DNA of 64,000 bases from the NCBI RefSeq assembly GCF_050306235.1, contig NZ_JBLWFH010000003.1, positions 62,001 to 126,000 of the forward strand, in the 5' to 3' direction. Position 1 is the first letter of the stretch; each line of letters starts with the position of its first letter. The notes below the pieces were generated by a model. The model did not search any database, was not told the DNA's origin, and was given only the letters and a program-made list of their open reading frames with translations. The translations under genes were made by a program, and so were the position numbers. Shown here in pieces: positions 44,143 to 52,387 of the stretch. The DNA is from Glaciecola sp947496235 (GTDB lineage: Bacteria > Pseudomonadota > Gammaproteobacteria > Enterobacterales > Alteromonadaceae).

Positions 44143-45210
44143 ATGACAAATCAAATCATAGATACAGCTGGAAAAGTCCGGCCTGGCGAAGAACTCGACA
44201 TAGCGCCCCTAAAAGAATGGTTAGATGCTAATGTCCCCGACTTAGAAGGCGCCATGCAAGTTAGTCAATATTCTGGAGGCGCGTCAAACTGGACCTATTG
44301 TTTAGCGTTTGACAATCGTTCCTTGATTCTAAGACGCCCCCCGAAAGGCACCAAAGCCAAAGGGGCCCATGATATGGGTAGAGAATATCGCTTACAAAAA
44401 AGTCTTAAACCTGTCTACGATAAAGTTCCTACCATGTTGGGCTATACCGATGATGAATCTGTTATCGGGGCGGAATTCTATGTCATGGAGAAAATTGACG
44501 GCATAATCCCGCGCAAATATTTTCCCCGTGGCGTAGATATTTCACCGCAACAGGCGCGAACTTTATGTGAAGTTGCCATTGACGAGCTAATTTCGTTACA
44601 CAACGTCGATTACATGGCAGCAGGCCTTGATCACATCGGCAAAGGTGCTGGATATGCCCAGCGCCAAATCTCTGGCTGGATTAGTCGGTACCAAAAAGCC
44701 CGTACTTGGAACGTACCCAAAGCCCATAAGGTTATTAGTTGGTTGGAAGAACGTATTCCAAGCAAAGAAACTATTTGCATCACCCACAATGATTACCGAT
44801 TTGATAACCTAGTGTTAGATGCAAAAGATCCTGCAAAAATTCTAGGGGTATTGGACTGGGAGCTCGCTACTTTGGGTGATCCTCTCATGGACTTAGGTAA
44901 CAGTCTGGCCTATTGGGTGCAAAGCGATGATGACTTTTTTGCCCGTAAAACCCGACGTCAACCCACTGATATTCCAGGCATGATGACAAGAGATCAAGTG
45001 ATTGAATATTATTGTAGTAAACAACAACTGGATCCCGGTGACCTTGCCTTCTATGAGGTGTATGGATTATTTAGGTTGGCTGGTATAGTGCAACAAATTT
45101 ACTATCGATATCATCATAAACAGACGCGCAATCCTGCCTATAAAAATTTATGGGTTTTCGTGCACTACCTACTCTATCGATGTAAAAAAATTATCAAACA
45201 AAAAGGATAG
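44143..45210 (+). CDS. APH-fold phosphotransferase (ACAD10/11- or LvaA-like kinase)
   Basis: A 355-residue kinase-fold protein. It has GGASNWTYCLAFDNRSLILRRPP at the N-lobe, the catalytic loop THNDYRFDNLVLD (Brenner motif) and the metal motif GVLDWELATLGDPLMDLGNSLAYW. The relatives fused to ACAD in animals, and the separate bacterial LvaA, phosphorylate the 4-hydroxyl of 4-hydroxyacyl-CoA. It begins one base after the acyl-CoA dehydrogenase gene and is followed three bases on by the SDR, so the three form one operon. The substrate is an inference. Confidence 0.87.
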   Translation: MTNQIIDTAGKVRPGEELDIAPLKEWLDANVPDLEGAMQVSQYSGGASNWTYCLAFDNRSLILRRPPKGTKAKGAHDMGREYRLQKSLKPVYDKVPTMLGYTDDESVIGAEFYVMEKIDGIIPRKYFPRGVDISPQQARTLCEVAIDELISLHNVDYMAAGLDHIGKGAGYAQRQISGWISRYQKARTWNVPKAHKVISWLEERIPSKETICITHNDYRFDNLVLDAKDPAKILGVLDWELATLGDPLMDLGNSLAYWVQSDDDFFARKTRRQPTDIPGMMTRDQVIEYYCSKQQLDPGDLAFYEVYGLFRLAGIVQQIYYRYHHKQTRNPAYKNLWVFVHYLLYRCKKIIKQKG

Positions 45211-45213
45211 TCA

Positions 45214-45960
45214 ATGCGGCAAAACATATTAATTACAGGCGCAAGTTCAGGACTAGGTGAAGGAATGGCAATAGAATTCGCCAAAAAAGGACGAAACCTC
45301 GCCCTCTGCGCCCGCCGCTTGGATAGATTAGAAACCTTAAAACAAAAACTGCTCGATATTAATCCTAATATCAAGGTAGAAATATTGTCTCTTGACGTAA
45401 ATGATCACCAGGCCGTATTTGACGTATTTGCGCAATTTAAAACTCGCTTAGGAAGCATTGACAGAGTTATCGTTAACGCTGGCATGGGCAAAGGCGGCTC
45501 GGTCGGAACCGGACTTTTTGCAGCCAACAAACAAACGGCTATCACAAACTTTGTATCAGCCTTGGCACAATGTGAAGCCGCAGTTGAAATTTTTAGAGAG
45601 CAAAATGCAGGGCATCTAGTCACAATTTCTTCTATCAGTGCCATTCGTGGATTTCGACGCGCGCTAAACGTCTATGCCGCAACTAAAGCAGGATTAAGCT
45701 GTTTAACCGAAGGCATTCGAGTGGACTTGTTAAAAACACCTATCAATGTCACCACAGTACACCCTGGCTTCATTCGCAGCGAAATTAATGACAAAGTAGA
45801 AAAAGTCCCTTTTATTGTTGACACAGAAACCGGATGCAAAGCCATTGTCAAAGCAGTAGAAAAGGAGGTTGCCAATGCTTATGTGCCTTCTTGGCCTTGG
45901 TCTATTGTCCAATTGCTATTGCGTGTAGCGCCTTTATCGTTATTAGCAAAAATGAGTTAA
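45214..45960 (+). CDS. Short-chain dehydrogenase/reductase
   Basis: A 248-residue classical SDR. The cofactor loop LITGASSGLGEG, the NAG motif VNAGMGKG, Ser in ISSISA and the catalytic YAATK are all present. The arginine after the second strand (CARRLDRLE) favours NADP(H). As the third gene of the ACAD-kinase operon it probably oxidises or reduces a hydroxy/keto intermediate of the same pathway. Stop at 45960 is followed by a half palindromic element. Confidence 0.9.
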   Translation: MRQNILITGASSGLGEGMAIEFAKKGRNLALCARRLDRLETLKQKLLDINPNIKVEILSLDVNDHQAVFDVFAQFKTRLGSIDRVIVNAGMGKGGSVGTGLFAANKQTAITNFVSALAQCEAAVEIFREQNAGHLVTISSISAIRGFRRALNVYAATKAGLSCLTEGIRVDLLKTPINVTTVHPGFIRSEINDKVEKVPFIVDTETGCKAIVKAVEKEVANAYVPSWPWSIVQLLLRVAPLSLLAKMS

Positions 45961-45968
45961 CCTATTAA

Positions 45969-45990
45969 CTAGCGCCTGTTTATCTTTTTG
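45969..45990. repeat. Palindromic element family, single arm
   Basis: CTAGCGCCTGTTTATCTTTTTG is nearly identical to the family arm (compare the reverse complement of bases 15884-15906). No inverted partner is seen nearby. It begins eight bases after the SDR stop. Confidence 0.6.
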
Positions 45991-46051
45991 TATATTTGCA
46001 ATGTAATTCATTATCCAGCAGACTTATAAAAAAATAACAAGAGTTCTAAAT

Positions 46052-47635
46052 ATGTCTGTTCGTTGGCGAATTGCCCTTTTTTCCACCCTAGCCAGTTTAT
46101 TATTCAATGCAAACGCGCAAATGCCGCCTTTGCAGTTGGACAAAGATGCATTAGCGAATACTGTCACCAACGCGCTTGAGGCTTTTAATACCCCAGGGAT
46201 GTCAGTGGCAATTACCCTTAACGGTGAAATCATTCACGCAGAAGGTTATGGTCTTGCCAATGTCGAACAAGAAACCCCAGTTACTGGACATACTTATTTT
46301 CGTTTAGCCAGCACCAGCAAAGCATTTACTGCCGCAGGTTTAGCTGTTTTAGTGGATGAAGGTCTGGTCAATTGGGACGATAAAGTCATCGATTATTTAC
46401 CGGAATTTCGATTAAAAGATAGCTACGCCACTGAACATTTCACCGTTATGGATTTATTAACCCACAACAGTGGCCTTGTCAGTGGTGCGGGTGACAGCAT
46501 GATTTGGCCCGAACCCAGCGGTTTTAGCCGAAGCGAAGTGGTAGAAAACTTAAAATACCTAACACCTGAATACGCGTTTAAATCACAGTATGCCTACAGT
46601 AATGTGTTGTATATTACCGCAGGTCAACTGATTGAAAGAGTTGCAAAAGTACCCTTTGATCAATTTATCGAAAGCAAAGTTTTTGCTCCTCTAGATATGA
46701 ATTGTTTTGTCGGCGCGGTTAATCAAGAAGCGGTTGAACATAGTGCTATGTCATATGGTTACGATGATGAAAAAGGCATTTATGCCATTCCTCGCAACGC
46801 TATTACAGGGGATGCGCTTATGTCGGCCGCGGCTGGAGGAATGGTCTGTAATGCTTACGACATGGCAAAGTGGGCAAAGGCACTTGCCACCAAAACAAAT
46901 TTACCCTTTTCCCAATGGCAACTAGAAAAAATGTGGCAAGGTCACACTATATTGTCAGTCTCAGATACAGATTATGAATGGGATGGTACACATTTTAATA
47001 GTTATGGCTTAGGCTGGCGCATTTCTAATATTGGCCCTTACAAATTTATCTCTCACACAGGCACGCTTTCTGGCTATCAAGCCTATGTTGGTATATTACC
47101 GGAGTTAGAGCTTGGCATTGTAGTGCTAAACAATGGTTCTAATTACGGTGCTCGCGGCTCGATCATGCAAACTATCGTAAAAGCCATGTTAGGTGCTTCT
47201 GCGTTTGATAATACTTGGATAACTGCCTATCAAGAATATCGAGCAGAACGTCAAAAGCGGTCTTTAGAACGCTATGTTGCACCTGAGATTACAGCGAAAA
47301 TGGCTATCTCTGCAGAAGATGTGATTGGTGAATACCAAGATACTTGGTTTGGGTCTATGACTATCTACAGGGAAGACGATGAATTGAGGATTAAGTCCTC
47401 AAGAATGAAAACCTTAACAGGTACTTTATCTCCTTTCCAAGACAATAGATTTAAAATCGACTGGGACAACGAAAATGCTCAGTCCGATGCCTTTATTATT
47501 TTTGATCTCAATGCTAGCCACATGATCACAGGCGCTTCTTTGCACCCATACTCAGTTAGACAACAAAGCAACCATGAATATCGGGATATGTACTTCTCAA
47601 AAGTAGAAAAACTCGATATTTCGGAGTCTGATTGA
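46052..47635 (+). CDS. Serine beta-lactamase-like hydrolase (class C / penicillin-binding fold)
   Basis: A 527-residue exported protein with signal peptide ending NANA-Q (residue 23). The three active-site motifs of the serine beta-lactamase superfamily are visible: S87-T-S-K90, Y182-S-N184, and HTG in KFISHTGTLSGYQ. The C-terminal 140 residues resemble the extra lipocalin-like domain common in esterase/beta-lactamase family proteins. It may act as a peptidase, esterase or penicillin-recognising enzyme in the periplasm; the substrate is unknown. The convergent gene at its end is the DoxX gene. Confidence 0.87.
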   Translation: MSVRWRIALFSTLASLLFNANAQMPPLQLDKDALANTVTNALEAFNTPGMSVAITLNGEIIHAEGYGLANVEQETPVTGHTYFRLASTSKAFTAAGLAVLVDEGLVNWDDKVIDYLPEFRLKDSYATEHFTVMDLLTHNSGLVSGAGDSMIWPEPSGFSRSEVVENLKYLTPEYAFKSQYAYSNVLYITAGQLIERVAKVPFDQFIESKVFAPLDMNCFVGAVNQEAVEHSAMSYGYDDEKGIYAIPRNAITGDALMSAAAGGMVCNAYDMAKWAKALATKTNLPFSQWQLEKMWQGHTILSVSDTDYEWDGTHFNSYGLGWRISNIGPYKFISHTGTLSGYQAYVGILPELELGIVVLNNGSNYGARGSIMQTIVKAMLGASAFDNTWITAYQEYRAERQKRSLERYVAPEITAKMAISAEDVIGEYQDTWFGSMTIYREDDELRIKSSRMKTLTGTLSPFQDNRFKIDWDNENAQSDAFIIFDLNASHMITGASLHPYSVRQQSNHEYRDMYFSKVEKLDISESD

Positions 47636-47668
47636 TTAGAGGGAAAAAGGCCTGAAATCCAGATAGAA

Positions 47669-47692
47669 GTGAGCCCGTAATTACGGGTTCAC
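47669..47692. terminator. Perfect 24-bp hairpin between convergent genes
   Basis: GTGAGCCCGTAATTACGGGTTCAC folds fully on itself with one G-T pair. It lies between the serine hydrolase and the DoxX gene. A T-run is missing, so it may be a Rho-independent stop of weak type or another structure. Confidence 0.5.
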
Positions 47693-47718
47693 ATATCACT
47701 CCCAACATAAACCTAGAA

Positions 47719-48150
47719 TTACTTTATTTTTAATAACTTATCTAAAGATAAAATCCCAGATCCCCAGATGATGACAGCGGCTAGTGCTAGCCCCCAAATA
47801 TGATGCAAATATAAGGCTGCGGTTGGAATGTCTTCTAAGCTGATAACAGCTACATAGTTAACTATCAATAAGCCTATGGCAGATTTACGGGCAAATAGTC
47901 CTAAAGACAATAAAATCGGCAATACAAGTTCACCAAAGGTTGCAAGATAAGCGGCAAATTCAAAGTTCAAAACGGGTACTGCGTATTCGTACTCAAAAAG
48001 TAGCAAGGTGTTTTCCCAATCGTTTACTTTAGTAAGACCCGATTTAAAAAACACCCAAGCAACGTATAAACGTGCACCCAATAATGCTGGCGACTCTAAA
48101 TATCCTAATTTAGCAAACACCAGATTATACCAATTTATTACCTTATTCAT
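47719..48150 (-). CDS. DoxX family membrane protein (bufferin operon)
   Basis: A 143-residue protein with four helices and the DoxX/SURF4-type pattern LYVAWVFFKSGLTKVNDW, YLATFGELVLPILLSLG and YLHHIWGLALAAVIIWGSG. It is the last gene of the bufferin operon and lies 9 bases after BufC. In bufferin operons such DoxX proteins accompany the modification genes, possibly as a redox or membrane partner; the function is unknown. Confidence 0.85.
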   Translation of the reverse strand: MNKVINWYNLVFAKLGYLESPALLGARLYVAWVFFKSGLTKVNDWENTLLLFEYEYAVPVLNFEFAAYLATFGELVLPILLSLGLFARKSAIGLLIVNYVAVISLEDIPTAALYLHHIWGLALAAVIIWGSGILSLDKLLKIK

Positions 48151-48159
48151 GACTTACTC

Positions 48160-48936
48160 TCACTCATCAGCGCTGGTTGAACGCTTTTCAATTGCGACTA
48201 CCTGACGCTTAGCAATAACACTTTGTAACCAATGATGCATTTGCTCAGGCGATTTTTCTAAGGTGGCTAACACCTCTTCAACGGAGGCATCATCAAGCAA
48301 CTTATCAAAAGCATTGCAGTACAAAGGGGAATGAACTTCAAATTGCGCTTTTGCTTGATGACGCCACAGTACAAAAGACCTAAGATGAGGTTGTTTTATT
48401 GCATCATTTATGGCTTTTTTTAGTGACAGTAAAAGTGTCTGTTTTTGCTCAGAATTTTGATCGTCTAGTTGGCAAAAATCATAAAAAGTATCGATTGGAA
48501 AAAAATATTCCACCTTTTGCAGACCCGCCGCTGGACGAAACCTTAATTCGCTGGGAGGATATTGCTGTAGCAAGGCAAAACTATCTGCACTAAAGGTTTC
48601 ATCTGGGGCTCTTTCAATCCACAGTCTTCGCCAATCAAAATCCGCTATTTCGCTTAAATAAGGTAAATTTTCAAACATTTCTTCTTGCTGCAAGAATTCA
48701 CTCAAAGAAGTGCCAAACTCCGCCCAATCGAAGCTAGATTTTGGAAATTGTTTAGCATAGCGAAATGCAATTTTTCGAAAGTCTGGTTCCCCTATTATGC
48801 CTAATAACGTAGGGAAACTTATGCTCAAAGCGTTTATGGCATTTTCCACATAATTATTTTGATAAATCTCTAACGCAGACGAATTTCCACCTTGCTGGTT
48901 GAATATGGAATTGATTAATAATTGTTGATAGTCCAT
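48160..48936 (-). CDS. BufC/HvfC-like RiPP recognition protein (DUF2063)
   Basis: A 258-residue protein with the DUF2063/HvfC signature IYQNNYVENAINALSISFPTLLGIIGEPDFRKIAFRYAKQFPKSS-like (about residues 25-70) and LPYLSEIADFDWRRLWIERAPDE. It probably delivers the bufferin precursor to the BufB oxidase by binding both. Its start overlaps the BufB stop by one base (TAATG). The role is inferred from the family. Confidence 0.87.
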   Translation of the reverse strand: MDYQQLLINSIFNQQGGNSSALEIYQNNYVENAINALSISFPTLLGIIGEPDFRKIAFRYAKQFPKSSFDWAEFGTSLSEFLQQEEMFENLPYLSEIADFDWRRLWIERAPDETFSADSFALLQQYPPSELRFRPAAGLQKVEYFFPIDTFYDFCQLDDQNSEQKQTLLLSLKKAINDAIKQPHLRSFVLWRHQAKAQFEVHSPLYCNAFDKLLDDASVEEVLATLEKSPEQMHHWLQSVIAKRQVVAIEKRSTSADE

Positions 48937-49823
48937 TAACCATTCTCTTTGGCAAATTTATAGGCTCTATCACTTTGCGCGGTTAGTGTTTCCCAACTCG
49001 GTAATTGTGTATCCCATTCAACTAGGGTAGGAAGATTACCAAAAAGCTTCAATGCCTTTTGATACAACTTCCAGCAAAGTTCCGACACCTGTGCACCATG
49101 GTCATCCACGATAAAACCATTTACTTTATTATCTGTAAAACCAGCTAAATGAATTTCCCCCACAAATTCTGGTGAAACTGCTTCAAGTATGCGCGTCACT
49201 TCAGCTTCTACATTGGTTACTTTTTGATTTAGTGCATTCACAATCAAGTTATTAATATCAAGTAGGATTCCGCAACCTGATTGACGACACATTGCATGCC
49301 AAAATTCGACCTCCGTCATATCATCCTGAGCATGCGCTGCTAATTCAGTTGGTTGTAAATAGGCAGACAAATTCTCTATCAGAAGTGGCCTGCGAATAGC
49401 ATCTTGTACTTCATTAATATGTCCGCAAATTAATTCCAACGATGCTTTATTGTAAGGTATCGGTAATAAATCGCCCGAATGCATAAGTTTATTATCGATA
49501 AGCGCGCGATTAAAACATAGATGTTCTGATACTAAACAAGGCTGTGAAAAGGCAACTAGTTGAGAAAATTGTTCCAGTACTTCGGGAGGCACTCTTTGTT
49601 GAGAACCTAACCCCAAAGAAGTCCCGTGCACACTTATCTCGTATTGATTGCGAACATCCGCTAATAGTTGCTTGGTAATACCGCCAGAAGCAAAGAAGTT
49701 TTCGGCATGAATTTCAACAAAAGACAGGTGTTCAGGTTGGTGATCTAAGGCTTGTTGATAGTGAGGATGACGAAGCCCAACACCAATAAATGGGTTGGGC
49801 TTATCAAAAGAATGGAACGCCAT
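48936..49823 (-). CDS. BufB-type multinuclear iron oxidase (MNIO, DUF692)
   Basis: A 295-residue DUF692 enzyme. Metal-binding residues expected for MNIO enzymes are visible in GVGLRHPHY, EIHAENFF, VHGTSLGLGS, SEHLCF, LLDINNL, EIHLAG and VEWDTQLP. These non-heme iron enzymes modify cysteines of short precursor peptides; here the substrate is the 98-residue BufA encoded 7 bases upstream. It acts in the cytoplasm before export. Confidence 0.93.
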   Translation of the reverse strand: MAFHSFDKPNPFIGVGLRHPHYQQALDHQPEHLSFVEIHAENFFASGGITKQLLADVRNQYEISVHGTSLGLGSQQRVPPEVLEQFSQLVAFSQPCLVSEHLCFNRALIDNKLMHSGDLLPIPYNKASLELICGHINEVQDAIRRPLLIENLSAYLQPTELAAHAQDDMTEVEFWHAMCRQSGCGILLDINNLIVNALNQKVTNVEAEVTRILEAVSPEFVGEIHLAGFTDNKVNGFIVDDHGAQVSELCWKLYQKALKLFGNLPTLVEWDTQLPSWETLTAQSDRAYKFAKENG

Positions 49824-49830
49824 TTATGAT

Positions 49831-50127
49831 TTAGCTGTTCTTATCTTTTTTCATTTTTTTCCACATTTCTTTAGCTTCTTTACGGCTATATCCACCTAGG
49901 TCTTTACAAGTGCCTGCTGGTACTAAACGCCATTCGCCGATATCGTTATCAACGGTTGATTGACCTGCACAACTGTGAGTACCAGCTAGGTTAGCACAGT
50001 CATTTTGACCAGCAGGTGAAACGCCATAGCATTTCTCTTTTTTCTTATCGGCAGCTTCAGCTGCATCAATTGCACCTAACGTCATAACCGAAGCGATAGC
50101 CGCTGCAACAGCAATATTTGTTTTCAT
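49831..50127 (-). CDS. BufA1-type bufferin precursor peptide (DUF2282)
   Basis: A 98-residue RiPP precursor. A signal peptide (residues 1-26, ending AEAA-D) is followed by a core with four cysteines, C33, C44, C53 and C74, in the contexts EKCYGV, QNDCANL, HSCAGQ and AGTCKDLGG, and a lysine-rich C-terminal tail. EGKCYGV-type and GTC-LGG contexts are the family's modified core; BufB converts two of the cysteines to metal-binding heterocycles in characterised bufferins. A clear AAGGA lies about nine bases upstream of the start. It is exported and probably binds copper. Confidence 0.92.
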   Translation of the reverse strand: MKTNIAVAAAIASVMTLGAIDAAEAADKKKEKCYGVSPAGQNDCANLAGTHSCAGQSTVDNDIGEWRLVPAGTCKDLGGYSRKEAKEMWKKMKKDKNS

Positions 50128-50164
50128 AATGATGATTCCTTGATTTAAATTTACGGTACAGATT

Positions 50165-50180
50165 GGCAGTATATTCTGCC
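50165..50180. promoter_or_regulatory. Near-perfect palindrome upstream of bufA
   Basis: GGCAGTATATTCTGCC is a 16-base palindrome with a single mismatched pair beside an ATAT centre. It lies 38 bases upstream of the bufA start, in the 98-base gap behind the YHS gene. It may be an operator for the bufferin operon or the stop of the YHS transcript. The regulator is unknown. Confidence 0.4.
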
Positions 50181-50225
50181 TCTTTTACTAAATTACTTTC
50201 TTAAAAATAAATTACCACATGCGAG

Positions 50226-50711
50226 TTATAACTCTGATACTGGCGTATTTTCAATTTGTTGCCAAATTTCATTGGCTTCAGAAATAAGCTCTTCTTTATT
50301 GAGTACCCAACGACCCTGTACTTTATCATTCAGATTTAAATATAACTTATTATCTACGATAGCCCAAGCAGTTGGGTCAGTATCAAATTTCTTTTCTTTA
50401 GAGACTCCAAAGGCACAATAGCCGCCGTATTGAGGCGCATATTTTGCTGGATTTGCTTTAAATAACGATTGATGCTCCGCTGAAGCAAAATGGTAAATAG
50501 CACCTTTGTATTCAGCTGTGTAGGATGCACTTCCTTCCACTGGCATAGATTGCGTAAAATATGCCACTGGATCATAACCTTTAATTGCTAATCGAGATTC
50601 ATCTACATTAATAGCTTCTATAGAAGAATTCGCTTGTGTTGGAATAATACCGCATGATGCGAGCGTCAATGTCACGCCGATCACAATAACGGATAATAGT
50701 TTGTTGGTCAT
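50226..50711 (-). CDS. YHS-domain lipoprotein
   Basis: A 161-residue lipoprotein. The signal peptide ends in the lipobox LASC (Cys20), starting from the ATG at 50711, which has GGAA about eight bases upstream; a TTG two codons before it is less likely. The YHS domain is visible in IKGYDPVAYF, YKGAIYHFASAEHQSLFKANPAKYAPQYGGYCAFGVS. YHS domains often bind copper or other soft metals. It lies just upstream of the bufferin operon on the same strand, which suggests a joint copper role; co-transcription is not proven. Confidence 0.88.
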   Translation of the reverse strand: MTNKLLSVIVIGVTLTLASCGIIPTQANSSIEAINVDESRLAIKGYDPVAYFTQSMPVEGSASYTAEYKGAIYHFASAEHQSLFKANPAKYAPQYGGYCAFGVSKEKKFDTDPTAWAIVDNKLYLNLNDKVQGRWVLNKEELISEANEIWQQIENTPVSEL

Positions 50712-50795
50712 AGTCAAAGTTCCAATTGTAAAATTAACGGATGGTAAAAACTTACCTATATGACCTAAATATTTATCCTATACTTTCAAAAAATA

Positions 50796-51137
50796 TTAAA
50801 ATTTTAATTCATGCAGTAGAACAGATATATCCGGCTGCCACCCAAAGTCATTCATTTTTACCCGATTGTTAAACACAGCGACATTTTCTTGTTGTAATAA
50901 TCCGGTTTGCCTTTGCGCGTGTTCCGAACCTTTAGGAAAGGCGATTTGTCCATTGCTGCGTAAAATTCGATGCCAATTTACCTTGCGATCTTTAGGGACA
51001 TGTCCCAACGCTTTGCCTACTAACCTAGCCCGACCTGGCAAGCCCGCTAAATCAGCAATTTGACCATAGGAAGACACTTTGCCTTTTGGAACTAAATCAA
51101 TAACGTCCCAAATACGTACATAATCAGATTTTGTCAT
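50796..51137 (-). CDS. Alkyltransferase-like protein (MGMT fold, no active Cys)
   Basis: A 113-residue protein of the MGMT DNA-binding fold. The KVSSYGQIADLAGLPGRARLVGKALGHVPKD and VNWHRILRSNGQIAFP segments fit, but the methyl-accepting Cys of the PCHR motif is replaced by Trp55 (NWHR), as in alkyltransferase-like (ATL) proteins. ATL proteins flip out O6-alkylguanine and recruit nucleotide excision repair. It begins one base inside the kynU stop (TAATG), so it is translationally coupled to kynureninase. Confidence 0.93.
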   Translation of the reverse strand: MTKSDYVRIWDVIDLVPKGKVSSYGQIADLAGLPGRARLVGKALGHVPKDRKVNWHRILRSNGQIAFPKGSEHAQRQTGLLQQENVAVFNNRVKMNDFGWQPDISVLLHELKF

Positions 51138-52387
51138 TAGGTCACCTTGGTTTTTTGGCTATATTCGGGTGCTAGGTAAGTTTTGTTTTGCATAATGTCA
51201 GCCAGAATATTGGCTGCAGTAACCATATCTTTATAACTTAAATACAGAGGAGAAAAACCTAGTCTTAGAATATTAGGCGCTCGAAAATCGCCAATAATAT
51301 TACGTGCAATTAACGCTTGGCAAATTTGGTAGGCATGGGGATGCGTATAAGCTAGTTGTCCGCCCCGATGTGCGTTGTCCGGTGAAAGATATTCTAATCC
51401 ATTGTTAGGACAAAGTTGCGTTAAACACTGGTGAAAAAAGTCGCTCAATGCGAGGGATTTTTGCCAAACCTGATGCATATCCAAAAGCTCAAATACATCT
51501 AACGCAGCATCCAATACACTCATAGAAATTATCGATGGCGTGCCTGCTAACATGGCTCTGATGCCCTCAGAAGCCTCATAATTGTTGGAAAAATCAAAAG
51601 GTGTTGCATGCCCCATCCAACCGGTAAGGGGTTGTTTAATGCGTTCATGTAATGCACGTTTCACATACACAAACCCAGGAGCTCCAGGTCCCCCATTCAA
51701 ATACTTATAAGTACAACCAACAGCGAAGTCCACATCTGCTTGATTCAGCAATACAGGTAAAATACCGGCGCTGTGGGCTAGGTCCCAGCAGACCAAAACA
51801 CCATTGTCGTGGGCTATCTGGGTAATTTTTTCCATGGATTTAATTTTCCCTGTGCGAAAATCCACATGGGATAAAAGCAACAAGGCAATTTCGTTTCCTC
51901 GTGCATCTATTACAGATTCAATATTATCAACATCCACAGTGAGCAGTTCGCACCTTTTTTCGCCTAGCAATGCCTGAAGTCCCTGAACCATATACAAATC
52001 CGTGGGAAAATTGCCGCTCTCTGACATTATAATTTTGCGTTCAGAGTTTATCGATAGTGCGCTACAAAGTACTTTAGTCAAATTAACTGAAATAGAATCA
52101 CAACAAATAACCTCATCTTTAGCACAGCCAATTATCCGTGACAATTTAGCGCCGACTATTTCGGGCAAATCTATCCATTGATGACAATTCCAGCTCTTAA
52201 TGAGATCTTTTCCCCATTGCTCCTTCACTACTTCTTGAGCACGTTTTTCCGCACTTAAAGGTAAGGCGCCCAATGAATTGCCATCCAAGTAAATAACTTG
52301 AGTGGGTAGACTAAATTGCTGTTTACATTTCGCTAAAGGATCAGCGATATCTAGCGATTTGGCTTGCTCTTTTAACAGCCTATTCAT
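51137..52387 (-). CDS. kynU: Kynureninase
   Basis: A 416-residue PLP enzyme that cuts kynurenine to anthranilate and alanine in tryptophan catabolism. It shows IYLDGNSLGALP, the SGNFPTDLYMVQGL region, WDLAHSAGILPVLL and the PLP-lysine motif CTYKYLNGGPGAPGF, with the C-terminal HANRGGQLAYTH-like DNAHRGGQLAYTH and RLGFSPLYLSY. It lies downstream of an alpha/beta hydrolase (8-base overlap) in one operon. No tryptophan dioxygenase gene is in the window. Confidence 0.95.
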   Translation of the reverse strand: MNRLLKEQAKSLDIADPLAKCKQQFSLPTQVIYLDGNSLGALPLSAEKRAQEVVKEQWGKDLIKSWNCHQWIDLPEIVGAKLSRIIGCAKDEVICCDSISVNLTKVLCSALSINSERKIIMSESGNFPTDLYMVQGLQALLGEKRCELLTVDVDNIESVIDARGNEIALLLLSHVDFRTGKIKSMEKITQIAHDNGVLVCWDLAHSAGILPVLLNQADVDFAVGCTYKYLNGGPGAPGFVYVKRALHERIKQPLTGWMGHATPFDFSNNYEASEGIRAMLAGTPSIISMSVLDAALDVFELLDMHQVWQKSLALSDFFHQCLTQLCPNNGLEYLSPDNAHRGGQLAYTHPHAYQICQALIARNIIGDFRAPNILRLGFSPLYLSYKDMVTAANILADIMQNKTYLAPEYSQKTKVT

